Source: Ehretia macrophylla (taxonomy: Eukaryota; Streptophyta; Magnoliopsida; Boraginales; Ehretiaceae). Taken from it: 64,000 nucleotides of DNA. Made by a program: the position numbers and the translations under genes. Where the stretch lies: positions 28,927,232 through 28,991,231 of the forward strand of contig CM075775.1 in assembly GCA_037974665.1 (NCBI GenBank), in the 5' to 3' direction. A model generated the notes under the pieces. It was not told the origin of the DNA, searched no databases, and worked only from the letters and a program-made list of their open reading frames with translations. This document shows positions 23,838 to 38,800 of the stretch, in pieces (positions within the stretch are counted from its first letter, which is position 1; each line of letters opens with the position of its first letter).

Positions 23838-26800
23838 AGCGCATGTATATATATTCTCTGAACTGTTAACTTGTATCAACTTACTTTCGACTTTTTAAAA
23901 AGTCTGATTTTTGTTGATTCTAGTCGAATTTCACATTTTTATGGGTAAAATGGCGCATATATATGTATGTGTGTGTTGAATTTCATAATGATGGTAAAAT
24001 GGTACTATTTACATATATAGTATCTACGTATGTGTGAGGCTGTTGATTTTGCACACATATATATGTTAGAGGTTGGAAGTATTATACAATTTTGCAGTTA
24101 ATCAGTCTGAACTAGTAGTCTTTTGATCGAGAATCAGTGAATGATTTTTTTATTTGTAAATTGTTAATTGAATATGGTGTAGTTTTGCAGTTTCACTTTA
24201 ATGCAAGTGCTTCGAAAGTAAGATTTAAAAATCGAACTCTGCAGGGCTTGATTAAGAATAATAATCTTGTTAAAGTTAATAGCTTTGTTGCTGATTGTAA
24301 GGGTATAGCTGCATTCGTGTTTCCTCTAAGTTGAGTTTGATCGGAGATAAGTTGATCTTGAATTTGACTCTGAAGATATAGCTCATTTGGTGCTTAATTG
24401 TAGGGAAGATTTTTGCTGGAAAGTCATCGTATGAATCTGAGTCACGTACATTTGCTACATCAGAAAAGGTCCTTGTTCCTGGAGGCCAGACTGATGGCTC
24501 CTCAGCCTCCATGGAGCAGCTAGAGATCGTGGAGACAGTTTCAGAAGATCCCCAAGTACGTGAACGTAAAGCTCACCCTTCCCAACTAGAGAGAAGGGGA
24601 AGAGAGAGCTCTTTCTTGCACAAAACATTAATATACACATGCACACTCCTATTTTGATATATTGCTATTGATGATTCTATGATATTCAAACTTCTTTCAC
24701 GCCAAAGGATTGGTACTTATATATTTGAAAGGACTTAGTTTGATGTGCTTCTTCTCAGGAACATAAAAGATCACTTCACGAGATAATAGCTTAATCTGCA
24801 CTTGAAATGGCCATAAATCCTAATGTTCAGTTTGTAAAGCAGAAGTCTGTGTCTTGGTGAATGAAGCTGTATAAAGTAGAAAGATCTTGTAGCTTTGTTT
24901 GTGGCTCATGCTACACCAGAGTGATTCTTAACCCGAAATATTGACGTCCTAATGCTATTGGCACTATATGCTACATTGTGAATGATATTCCAAATGGCGA
25001 CATTAAGTTTTGTGATGATTGCAATATCTGAGATGCCTTTTCAGCATTTCGAATTCTGTAGAAGTAATTATGGTCGTATGTGTGATTTGTTGGGTTCCTC
25101 ATAGATTGGTGATGGAGGAAGATTTATCTTCCAGTGGCTGATGATCGAAAATTTGGTTCCAGCGTGTAAAATGTTCAGCAAGGAAGAAATGCAGCTCTAA
25201 CATTGGTGAGGTTGGAAATGCTTGTTCAGATGTGAGTTATAATGTTAGAACTTAGAATCTGAATTTCCTCGTCTGTTCAAGCTGGCAGTGGATAAGAGAT
25301 CACCTGCGAACAGTTTTATTGGAAAGGAGAGAAATTAGGGCATTGTTTATTGTTTATTAATACAATTTTGAGGATCAAGGTGTAGAAGCCATCAATTCTC
25401 TTCTTAGAAAGCCTTTATTGGGTCTACAGAAAGAAGTCAGGATGCTAAGTATTATGAAATGTTTAGTTGTACGCATTCTATTTGGCAACTGCAATATATG
25501 GTCCCATTGAATCTGAAGCTGGTGATGTATTCTGATGGAGCAAATTGGTGAGCATAGGCATCTTACCGGTTGCTGCTTTGTTTGGGGATGGCAGATGAGG
25601 CCATCATTACCAGTGGTAATCAGGGGAAAAAGTTGGAAAACGTAACATAAAGTACTGCTCAAAATGATAAACAGGGAAAAACTGGCACTTGCTCTAACAG
25701 TGTGCTATTGCCCAAAACTATTAGCACCGTTTCTGTCTATGTAATTTCATGGACAACCTGTGTGAAGAAATTTTGACGTTCTCTTGAGAAGATTTTTCTG
25801 ATAAAGCATTCTCCAAGCAGTGTCGTCAATTCCTTTTAAATGCTTCATATCTTGGGATCAGAGATGAGATTCCTAATAGTGACAAAATCTATAGATATGT
25901 CAAAAAACTGTTTTAGGTAGAATTCTTATGTTACCATATTTTCTATGAATGGGTTGCACCCCTTTTATGCCATGTAATATATTTTACTTTAGACGTTAAG
26001 AAGAATATTATCAAGTTCAATGATATTCCTCATGTAGAAAATCATGTAAAATATCCATAGCATCCATGTGTCACCTAATTGTCAATTTTTGCCTCATATT
26101 CTGAAGAACTCTTTTAAGTACCTAAGACGTCTTCTCCCTTCTTCTGATTTTTTACTTAGTAGTAAATCCTGTACTATATACTTTAGTAGATAAATGGCTA
26201 GGAGATATAGCTAACTGCTATAGTTACTGAGATTGCATGAGGTTTGCACTGCGTATGTGCTTCTGGCTATATATGGTCATCTGATTAGTGCAAGTGATTT
26301 GTTTGTCTTTTTGCTGCCTCTCTTAGGTATCAGGTGACATGGATAGTCCAAAGATGGAACCTGGCAGTGACATTGAAGGCATTGAAGATTATATTGAGCC
26401 AGCAAGTTTTTATGTCAAAACCGACATAGAGGGAGAATCAGCATCTTTACTGCATCCAGTTGTGGATGGTAAAGCAAAGGATGCCGAAACATCCGTTATG
26501 GTAGATGAATCAATAGCTACTCAGTCTGACAGAGTTAGAAACAGGACGATTCCTCCACCTGGAACTGGTCAGAGGATATATGAGATAGATCCGCTATTAA
26601 CAAATTATCGTGACCATCTTGATTATAGGTAAAATATATTCTCTCTTAACGATGGCCTAGTTGGTTTCTTTCACTCTACGTGTTTACCTTACAACTGACT
26701 TTTATTTGTTGCACTCTAGTTTAACCTACATGTTTTTGCATCTTTCTCTCTCATAGATAAAGGTACATTGTCTACTTCATAGGCTAATCCGTAGTATGTA

Positions 26801-29800
26801 GAATTGTATCTTACGATAGAAACTCTGATATTGTACAATTATTATATAATATAGTTTATTTGATAAAATAAAAATTCATAAAATAGATATCAAAATCATT
26901 AAAAATAGACCCGGGTCTCTAAAAAGTACATTTTTAGAGACCCGAACCTATTATTGGTGATTTTGATCTTTATTTTATAAATTTTTATTTTACCAAATAA
27001 ATTATATTATGTAATAATTATACGATACCAGAATCTCTATTTTAGAGATTCGATTCACAAGGAACACGATACGAATCAACATGTGAATCGGAAATGTACA
27101 TGAATCATGACGGAATCACACTGAATCATAGTGAATCTTACAATTCAATGTACGATTAAGCGATTCTGAATCGATACGATTCACTTTTATACTATATCTA
27201 GGTCAGTTCACATTGTTTTTTTAATTTTCTTTCCCTTTTTTGGTTAAAAAATAGTTTAAACCATAATAAAGTTCAGCGAACTGTAATAAGAAAAAGCTAA
27301 GGTGAAGACACAAGTTAACATGAATGTGAGAGAGGGTGGTTGTTGTTGTTGATAGTCTTTTTCTTGATGATAATGTTGTTTTGATGACTTTTTTGTCAGT
27401 CTATTTTTAATGTTTAGGCAAATATATAAATTTATTCCTATTTTTATAATGTAAATGAATAGTTACGATTCACGATTAAAATAATGATAATTCAATTCAT
27501 GATTTGACAACTATGGGCTAATCTGAAAGCTGACTTTTGTATAACCTTCTTGTGCTGTCGCCTAATGTACATGTTCTACATTTAAGGTTTGTTTTCTTCA
27601 TGGGACTTCGTTCAATGACAAGCTTCCTTCCTCAATCCCTCATGTAGATGTATTCTTCACATGCCTAATGCACAAATGCCTGCCTATATGAGTTGGTAAA
27701 ATGCAATTTCACTTTCTTTTATTTGATTTGAATGACTTATTATGTAATTAATTGCAGATATGGACAATACAAGAGAATGCGTGAGGCAATTGACAAGTAT
27801 GAGGGTGGGTTGGAAGCATTTTCTCGTGGTTATGAGAAATTTGGTTTCACTCGCAGGTATCAATGATTGAAACATGGCATTTATATGATGGTAGATGTAT
27901 ATTTCTTGCCCTGGAAAACTGACTTTTTCTCTTTTCCTTTTTCAATCCGATTGAATGCAGATATTGGTGAATAATTGACTAATTGAAAGAAAAAGAAATG
28001 AAAAGAATAATGTACATTTGAAAAGATGATTTGATGTCCATTTGTGAAAAGGTGATCTTATGTAACCATGGCAGTAGGAGAAAGAGGAGGATGGCTACTC
28101 CATCAAGAAATTAAGATACATTTGTGTTAAAAAGTGAATTTGTCTATGAAGTTACACCCCATCTTAGTCTAGTGGGCGTTGCTACTTTTATATAACTATG
28201 TGGTCATCAACTCTAATCTATCTTGTACTTGGACATGGACATCTGTTCAATTATATGATGTTCGCATGAGACTCAAAACCTGTCCTGTCTGAAATTTATT
28301 CATATAAGTGATATGAAATATTATATAGCCGTACCTTTGTCAGTGTATTGCTTTGGCTACTAACTTTGAATCCAGATTCGAGCATCTGCTCTCATTAATG
28401 ACCTGAATAAACCAAACCAAACCAAACCAAGCCTTTATTCCACTAGGTAGGGTTGGTTATATGGATATGACAACGCCATTCGTTGCTATCAAGAGCCATC
28501 TCCTCAGTTTTTCTCTAATCAAAATTAGTGAACTGAATGCAGAAATAAATACATCATCATAATGCTATGGATGTTTGTTTATCTATGTTCATATGAGGTA
28601 TTCAGTGTAACTGCTATCCCAACACTGCAACTATGCTAGAGGGCACTATCTCCTAGGTTCTAACAACTTTGTCCCCAGGGTGCTGTAATTCCTTTTTCAG
28701 ACGATGAGAAAATTTCTGGAAATATAGCTGATGCCTGATAATAACAAGTGAAGAAAATGTTATTCTTCTGAGCCCAGTTCACATATCTATATCTGGAGAG
28801 CATAAAATAATAACACAAAAGATCTGTAGCTGCCTTTGCTGAAAAGTTTGTACAGTATTGGAAAATGGGAAGGAAGTTATATCATTTAGGGCCAAATTTG
28901 ATCTGTATACAGTAGCTTTTGTAATCCTATTAAAGCATTCTCTTGATTCTTTTATTTTCCTTCTCACTTGTTCCTTGTCTTAAGAAATTTTTTTATGATT
29001 TTGAACTGAAAATTTATAGCACCAGAGGTTGTCTCAAAGTATCTTGCTGTATATAGAATGCTATTATCTCGGAAATATCAAGCTATAATGACTCTAGTTA
29101 TGCGAGCATGTGTAGTCCTTCAATATTGGTTTCTGCTTATCAGAAAGGCATACTGTCTTCTATTTGCCATTGTGTATCCCACAGCAGAGATGTTTTTTAA
29201 ACTTCTTTTTCATTTAGAGTCCCTTCTAGATATGCATTGATGGTTGATTAGATTTTGTTATGCTTATTTTTTCTGGATTTGTTTTGTCAGTGACACAGGC
29301 ATCACCTACAGTGAGTGGGCACCTGGTGCCAAGGTCAGTCTATAATAAGTTATGATCACCGTCATGTTAATCCATGTTATTAGAATGAAAACATGGTCAT
29401 TGAATGATGAAGTACTTTCAAATCCCACCTAGCACTCTACAGCTTATCTCTTTGGACAATGAAGGACATTAAGCATAATGTGACCTCACTATCCTTCTAA
29501 AAGGCATGGTTGGCAACAAAGCAAGTGGTGGCTCAATTTGTTGTGAAGAATTGAATGCCTTTTATGTAGATCAATGAAGAAGCATAGCTTTGGGACCAGA
29601 TTGGCCTCAAGTACTGCTATTATGGAAAATTGTGTGGCTGAGACAACCCCTTTGTTTTGCAAGCTACACAATGCCAAATGATTTGTTTTGATGAAGTTCC
29701 TAGCTAGCTTTATGACTTTGATTTTTAACACATGCAGATGAATTGCTATGCCCGTAATACCACAGTGCCATGTTAATCCGAAAGAGAAATGTATCATCTT

Positions 29801-32800
29801 TTGGCTCATCTTTCCTCTCCTAATTTCCTTTCTCTCTTTACTGCATTTCTCAGTCGGCTGCACTTATCGGAGATTTCAACAATTGGAATCCTAATGCCGA
29901 TGTCATGACTCGAGTAAGTTTCCATACTGAAAGTATCCACTAACTGTATAGTTCCTGTATTTCCATTTTGTGATTTACCGATCTGATCTGTGTAGTATGC
30001 ATGAGCCTACTTACTGTTCACCACATGGTATGTTAGTGTGACTTTACTCTTTGTTAATCCCTTGTCCTAATCTTTCTTGATGTGTACTTACAATAGTTGG
30101 GTTAGTGACAACTTATATTTATGTATAATGGTCAGATGACAACTGTTGGAGTACATTTCACTATATTGAAGGGTGCTGAGATGTCTCAAAGCATCCAACT
30201 TTTTCTTCTGGACAGCTGATCATTTTTCTTCTTTCCTTTCTCACCAACTACAGGGAAGGGGAGGGGGCGGGGAGGTTGTGGAGGGGAGAAAATTGCATTG
30301 AAGTGTTACAGTGAAAATGTAAAACTGCAACTTCATCAATTTCGTTCTCTTCTGCAATAAATTTAGCCGATAACTTTAAGAGAGGGCTTTGAATGTGCTT
30401 TTACTTTTCAGTTTACTACTTTGAGATTGAAATTAGGGAGAGAAGGGGCACGAACTGGAGAGAGAAGCAAACCAAAGCACTTCAACACTCAAGTATGGAC
30501 TTGATGTTAACTCTTCCTACTCTAGCCCAACTTGTGAGAACAAGGTCTTCATGCTCAACTCTTCTACTTTAAGAGAAATAAAAATGTGAAAGAGAAATCC
30601 AAGTTGGTGAATGGGTCACATAAGGGGAAAATTTTCAGTTCTGTAGTTATCTTCACCTTTGCCCATTCTTGCTGATGCAGACATATCTGGCTGTGCTCTT
30701 CTTTTGTTTTTTTTGTTATTACTCAAATTTCATGTATGTGTTTTGGTAGTTTGGTTGAAACCTAGTTAATTTGTTGTATAGGGGAAAAATATTTAATTAA
30801 TATATTTGGCATTAAGGATTGGCAATAGTTTTCAAGTAGGCTATGTTGTGTATTGAAGGTTGCATCAACTTTCTTCTCCTCATATGCATCTAATTCTAAT
30901 TGGGTAAAAAGAAAAACATCCAACCCCTCCCCCCCCCCCCCCTCCCCCTCCCAAAACTTGTGGTGCTGAAACTAGCACACACCCACTCCCCTCAGTGGTC
31001 TAATAAAATGGTACAAAATACCCCTCTTTTAGAAAAACGGTCCAAGATTTTTTTAATAGAAAAAAGGTACAAGTTAATTGGATTTGTACTCCACGTGCGG
31101 TAAGTTTGAATTAGCTATTTTATGGACCAAAATATCCTTAATTGATATAATGGTCATTTCACAAAATTAAAAAAAAAAAAAAAATCCCCCATCAGCAGGG
31201 CCTCACCCCCAAAACCACCGCCCACAGCCTCTACCTCCCACACTTCCTCCCCCAATCCCGCCACCCTTACCCCCAATTTGCAAAACTCCAATCGTGTGTG
31301 TGTGTTTATGTGTGTTCACAGTGTCGGTGTGTGTGTTCACGGTGTCGGTGTGTGTGTGTGTGTTTGCTATGTGCGTGTAATGTGTGAAATGTGGTGGTGG
31401 CGGCGTGGTGTTGGGGAAGGGGTGGGGCCTAGGAGGGTGGTGCTGGCGGTTTTGGGAGGCAGGTGGAGTGAAGGGGTGGGGGGATAGAGGCCACATGGTT
31501 TGGTTCTCATTAGTTGGATAATTTGATCTTTTTTGTTCTTTATCACTAATCACTATTGTAAGGACATATTTGTCATTTGAACATTATCATTAAAAAATTA
31601 ACAATTGTTAGCCCTAGAAAAGCGTATGCACAATTTCGCGACAATAGGGGGGTATCAACTTGTTTAGGAACCATTGGGGGGAGGGGGGAAAACGTGCACT
31701 TTCGCCTAACCACAGGGGTTATTAGACATTTTACCCATTTCTAATTTTATATTACCAATAATTATTTCATCTCATGGAATTTCCTTTTCTTGGAATCTTG
31801 ATTTGGGAGGTGGAAGACCCCCCTTTCTAGCTTGACTAATGACCTTCCTTTATTTGTCCTTCTCCTTATTTTTATTGGAGAGTGTGAAGTTTGAATATCT
31901 CTGGTGTATTCTCATGTAATCCTCTTTCTCCTGTCTTCTTTGAGCCCACATTTCCTACTTATTTCCCTTTGGCCAGAAAGTTAAAGTTCCTTCAAACATT
32001 AATTCTTTCACACTGTATGTTTGAAGAGAGAAATATGCCAATAATCTCTTACAGGTGCAGACGCTTAATAAGTCACTCCCTCTTCTCACTTCTCGAAAAA
32101 AAAAAGTCACTTCTTCTTCTCATACTGTGGGAAAAATAACAAGACTTATTTTAACCTATTCCTGCATTGTCCCATTGCCAAGGTACATTTTTATCGGGTC
32201 CTTGAGGAATTGCACATTCTTTATGTCTAGCTATGTTATGGGATTTTGATGTTGTAACTAGACATGTTCCTTAACTGTTGAAATTCTGCATTGAAGGAAA
32301 ACCAAACCCCTACTTTGCCACTGTTGAAGATATAAATACATAAAATAAATCTCTCTTTAATAATTTAAGATTTTAAATGAGGTGCTAAATTTACATAGTA
32401 TTTGAGTGAGGTTAAGATTTGAGTCTTGTGGCCACCTGTTTTAAAAAAATATTTTCATATATGAGGCTCAATGAAAAAGAATCCTTTCTGCACGTGAGGA
32501 AGCATGTTGAAAATGTAAATATATAAAATAAACTTCTCTTAACAGTTTCAAATTACTAGCATGTTCAGCATGATGACTGGTGTTCGGTCCACATGGCACT
32601 AGTTGCAGGCTGGATGGGTAACCTATTTATCTAAATTCATTGTATTTACTATTTAGTAGTACTTTTTCTTTTCTATAGCCTCTTTCTATTCTTATTATTT
32701 GTTGCATATATTATTAGCTGTTCAGTTAGCAATGTGGAATGCTGTAAAATAATCATTAGTAATCTTATAACAGAATGAATTTGGTGTCTGGGAGATCTTT

Positions 32801-35800
32801 TTGCCAAACAATGCAGATGGTTCTCCTGCAATACCGCATGGCTCACGAGTAAAGGTAAAGTGGCAGTCAAACTGGATTTTAGTTATTCAATTTATGTAGT
32901 TTACCATAGACCTTTTCTTCTTCTCGATCTCAGCTTCCTTATTGGTGAATACTGGAAAACATGGTGAGAACTGGTTTTCCTGTTTGTGAAGTCAGGTATT
33001 CTAAGATGTTTTTGGTGGGAACTTTACTGCAGGAAAGATGAAACTATGCTCAAAACAAGGAGTAACATCAATTGAAATTCATAATGGCTTTACATTTTGA
33101 GAACTTCACAACTCAACCTCATTATAGGACATCGGATGCTTTGTCAAAAACAAGCCTCAGATGGTCCTTTTAGGATAGAGGAAGCTAAGGCTTTCTTTAA
33201 AAGCAGCATTATAGATGAGGAAATTAATTAACATTTTACATGATGAAGGATAAACGATTAGAGAGCTAGTTCATTTGAAATTTCCTGTACTGTCAGTGCA
33301 TGGTCTTAGATGGTTTGAATCTCCACTTTGTGATCTATAACCTGGAAAACATTGTGGACCACCACTTGTACGGATGGTTTTGGTTTGGTTTGCTAGAGTT
33401 TTGAAGATCTTTGATTCCGGATGATTGATTTAGACAAAAAATGACTTATATGAATCGAATTTTAAGTGATCATGTTTAGTTTACTGTTATCAACAAATCC
33501 CACTACTTTGCAAAAAGATCAGCGAAATATCACCCCTCAAACCTAATTTTGACAAAAACTGCTTTTAATGGACTTGACTTTTAGTGTAATCACTTTTATG
33601 GATGTAACCAAATTTATCTTTCTTGGTTGAAATATCATTCAATCACCTTGACAAATTTTAACCAAACAAACCCTTATTAGCTCTTGTTGGAATCTTTTGA
33701 CGATGTTTTATTCAGCGGCTGGACTATAAAACATTTAATGGGTAGGCGCAACAGATAAATGTAAATATTATTAGAGGGCAGTTGTCCTATTTTCTAAGGG
33801 ATCTCATGAAATTATGCCAAAGTTTGAGTGTTGAAAATAGGATTTTGAAATGCTCCTCTCTACATGTACATAGTTCTGCTCGTGCTTCTGTTGATAATTG
33901 GTGAAAGCTATTCAAGCTTTGCCCATTAGAAATCCCTGACTATTCATTCAGTGTGTAAAATAAAATATCTCACAAATTGAGGACTTTATTCTCACTTGTT
34001 TAGTCCTAAAATAGACATTCACGTTAAGTATCCACATATATTGCAATTAAACATTATGCTTTCAATTTTTGTTAGTAGTTGAGTTGAAATGATAATTCTT
34101 TTGACATTTTTGGCAGTTTTCATGCATCAGATTTGATATTTTTGCTTCTTACAAACATCTGTTTGCTTAGTTCTGTTTGTGTAAACTGACAATACAATCT
34201 ATTTGTATGTTAAAATTGTAGATACGAATGGATACTCCATCTGGTATAAAAGACTCAATTCCAGCTTGGATCAAATTCTCTGTGCAACCTCCTGGAGAAA
34301 TCCCATATAATGGCATATACTATGATCCACCAGAAGAGGTATTACTTGGCAAATTTTTTTTTTTTTTGACTTTTACGATTTAGTAGTTCCTGTTAGAACG
34401 TACGCTTAACCTATATTGGAAAATCATAAATTACTAGACCACCTTATAAGATCATGAGCCACTCCTAGCACCAATTGGTTTCAGGATGGAACTCCATAGT
34501 TCTTAACATGGTATCAGAGCTGGATCCATGGTCCAGTCTTGTTTATTTTCCGCGTATGTCATCTTCTATGCGTGTTCAATCTTCCGCGTGTGACCCATTT
34601 CAAATCATGTCACACATGTGTTCAGTCTTCCATGTGTGTTCAATCTTTCACGTGTAGTCCATCTCAAATTAAGTCCACATATGTTCAATCTTCCATGTGT
34701 CCCATTTCAAATCAGGTTACACGTGAGGGGGAGTGTTAGAACTTATACTTATCCTATATCGGAAAATCATAAATTCTTAGACCACCTTATAAGATCATGG
34801 GCCACTCCTCCTAGTGCCAATTGGTTTTAGGATGAAACCCTATGATTCTTAACAACTTCAATGATTAGAAATGGCGAAAATGGAAATATTTTTTATTGCT
34901 GATGAAATGCCACTTCCGATCAATAAGGTATCTTATATTTCTGTGGTGTTTATTCTCTTTTCAGGAGAGATATGTATTCAAGCACCCTCAACCAAAGAAG
35001 CCGAAATCACTTCGGATATATGAGTGTCATGTCGGAATGAGTAGTACGGTGTGCTCCCCTTCTTTTCTCTCATTATTTTCTGATTTCTCTCGTCTTGGCG
35101 TAGCTTTTGTTTATGTGGACTTTATATGCATGAATTACGTTGGGGAAAGAGTGAACAGATAAGACAACTCAGATGAGTAGTGACAAGCGGGGTCCAGAAA
35201 TTTGGGGACTGACATGTTTTTTTTTCTTTGGACAAAATATTACGTCCATAACATTTCGTGAAATCTAAAGGGTGGCATATCTCAGCTAGGGGGTAAAGGA
35301 TAATATTGTTTGGAGCTTGGAGAAAGAAAAATAGACGGAGGAGAGAGGGGGTTTTTTTTTTTTTTGCCGGGCCGGGGGGGGGGGGGGGGGGGGGGGCGCG
35401 GTGGGTTGATGGGATGATTATTGCTCTTTCTGGTCTTTCTTTGATTAGTTTATAGGTCGAAGTCTATGACGTAAGGGTAGGAGAGAGGCAGATGAGATAT
35501 CTAATTTTCAGCCAGGAGCTTAAAATGTATATTAGCATTTGAGTTGCATTACTCTCGGGGTTCCAAGGCTTCCATTTTAAGAATAACTGCTCTACAGATC
35601 TTGGCATATGATGGGTATGGATATACTGAAAGCTTACACAGAGACCTCAATCTATTAACAAAATTAAGATGAAGAGGTTGGCCACTTCAGCTCTGTTCTA
35701 ACTAGAGTATAAGCCTAAAACAATCAATAAAACCTTCTGACAGAAATTTATTTAAAAAATGACTTAGAGATGATGGACATTTTTGGAAAGTTTTGATGTT

Positions 35801-38800
35801 AGGTTAGCTATGCTGGCCATCAATTCTTGATATACTTTATGTAATTAGCTAAGCTGGCCTATATCCTGTTCTGATTTTGCTTTGCCTTTTTTACTCCTAA
35901 ATTTCGGAACAGGAAGGAGACAATCTTAAGTAAATCAGACATTTGATTTTTATGTCAGATAGTCATTTACCCTTCTATATAATTACATTTGTCATTCACC
36001 AGAACTTATGGTCATCTGGTGTTGGTACTGTTGCGTACAAGGCTTTACTTTTTCTTTTTTGGACTCAAGTTATGTTGCTCAAAAGATAAATATTAAATTT
36101 AGGATGTATAAGATCAAGAACAATAAATTTATATGTTGTGCTAACACAAATTAGTTAGAAAGGTGCTCTATAATCTGTCTGTTCAGCTAGAGACTTGAGG
36201 AAAAAGACTTGTCCATTGCTCACTTGAATTTGATTAGGAAGAATCTAATTAGGAAATCACTCTTCAGAATTGGGTTCTGTATATATTTTTTCACTGGAAT
36301 TATTTGTATGTGAATTGATTTATTTTCGTATTTAAAGCCTTTGCTTATAGTTCTTTCCTGCAAATGGGTAGCAACAACATGTTGCTCCACTGTTAAGAAG
36401 ACTTGTGTAAAGAGTGGCCGAGTTAACTTATTCATAAGATTGGTTCAACTTAATATCTAGTTTTCTCTTGAATCTGACCCTCTCATTTTTGCATGCTTTC
36501 TTTATCCCAAGAGGATTGTAGCTAAAATGGCCAACTTATTTTGAAGAAACTGTCAGCAGGATCTTTCTTGCATCGTCTTCGTTGTGACATCATTATTGAC
36601 TTTGATATTCAGGAGCCTATGATAAATACATATGCAAACTTTAGAGATGAAGTGCTCCCTCGTATTAAGAGGCTTGGTTATAATGCTGTTCAGATCATGG
36701 CCATACAAGAACACTCATATTATGCTAGCTTTGGGTAATTTTCTCTGTCTAATTTGCTTTTTATCAAACAGTTCACCCCCCCCCCCCCGCCTCTCCCCTC
36801 TCTCTCTCTCTCCTCAAAGAAGGGAAAAAAAAAAAAGTTAAAGAAAGAAGCCAAATGGGTGGTACTTACAAATGTGTGTATTTTATGTGCCTCAGCTACC
36901 ATGTCACGAATTTCTTCGCACCAAGTAGCCGTTGCGGGACTCCAGATGATCTCAAGTCTTTAATAGATAGAGCTCATGAACTAGGTCTTCTTGTTCTCAT
37001 GGATATTGTGCACAGGTAACTTTTGGGTTTTTGCTTAGAAGAAAATATCTACTGTACATTGACAGAAATAATTTTACTTTTTGTCTCTATACCTTTCTTC
37101 TTTTAAGAAGGTAAAATTATATAGTTTGGCAACTGATATATAAGTACAGGGTGCGTATAAAATGTGTATGAACGGTTATATCTGTAATTTGAATGATTTT
37201 TCTAACTTATGGATTAATTATATATTTCTTTACATGCCTTTGATGGAGAAGATGCAATGCAAGAGAATGAACTTTTTGCTGGTGTGGGATTAGGTATTGC
37301 ACGTTAAGAATCTAGACTAGTCTTTTCCAAGAATCAAACAAAAAATATCTTTTGAAACGTGATTATAATTCTTTTTGGACTTTTAGCTTTACTAATATGC
37401 AAGTTTAAATTACAAGAGTTGTTGACTCGGTGGTGCAGCCCAGTGGGGGGCTGCACCCCCTGCCAAGTGGAATGGCAGGGTTCGAGTCATGGGGGTTGGG
37501 GGAAGAAGAACAAAAAAAAAATAAAAATTACAAGAGTTGTCATGTTAAGCTTTATAGAAAACTATATGCGTGGAGGATTTGCAATGGGAAACTCATGAGT
37601 TAGGCACTTATGGCATTAAAACTTCAATTCCTCCACTGTGCTTAAGTGGTGGACTTGGATAAGTGAAAATGACAGCCACTGAGACAGGTCTTGCTGTGTA
37701 GATTGATATCCAACGAAGGCAAAGAAAGAAATTTTATATTGTTCTGTGTTGAAAACAATCTTGTTTCAGCCTATCTCCTTGTACATTTTATTCGAGTTAA
37801 GTATTTCAAGAGCTGCTTTTGTGGTTTTTACGAGTGCGATAACCAGATATTTTATTAGTATAAAAATGACTTTATTTGGTTTTTTCTAACAGCGATCTAT
37901 GATTCAGGTTTTAATGGCTTTGCAATGTTACAACACTATAATGACCATACTTTGAAAACCTAGAGTATAAGTAAGGTCTTTACTGGCTGAGTTGTAGTTT
38001 GGATCAGGAGTGTGCATAGCCTTGCACTAAACTTTTGCAAACCTAGAGTATTAAAGGCTTGCACTAAACTTTTGCTGCTGAATATATCTACAGGCTTGAG
38101 ATTTTCCAGTTTCAGTCTTCATCTTACACTTTCTAAATGCAATTAGAAACACCAGACCAGGAAGTCATGAGTGCCTCTAAAGCTAAATCTCCGTCATATT
38201 CTTCTTTATAGTTTTTATCACTAAGTAAAATGTTTATGAATATTTATGAAATTTTATGGCTTTTTTTGTCTTTTTCTGGCTTTGGGTTCCTTCTTCCTGG
38301 TCTCACCAGGGTTTTTTTTTTTTTTTTTTTGGGGGGGGGGGGTTGTTCAGATGTCTTGCTCATTTGTTCTTCATAAAAGTTGAACAACAAAGGAGTAGGC
38401 CCGGCCTATACCAATCAACTTCCAGGAATGCCCATCTCTATTTTGCACGCTTTCAATTTTCCAGCTCAAATTTTTGGCTTATTCAAGATGCTCTGTTCTA
38501 TTTGATGTGATTCATGCTCTGTTCTATTTGATGTGATTCTTATAAAATTTCGGAATTACTAGTCATTTAGTTATCGCAATCACTGTACATGAGGATTACT
38601 TTTTGTTGCAGTATTTTTGTTTGACCTAGAATTGATTCATATCAAACTGAAAATGTCTATTGTCCACAGCCATGCATCAAATAATACTTTAGATGGGCTA
38701 AACATGTTTGATGGTACCGATAGTTGTTATTTCCACTCTGGATCTCGGGGTTACCATTGGATGTGGGATTCACGCCTTTTCAACTATGGACACTGGGAAG

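Noticed and set aside
31203-31553. Pro/His-rich 116-codon frame in SBE2 intron 6
   Set aside because: It is a product of the C-rich/TG-repeat interior of a transposon-like element.
37423-37524. A functional tRNA gene
   Set aside because: It has A/B-box-like motifs but no cloverleaf I could draw. TSDs and an A-rich tail show it is a SINE.
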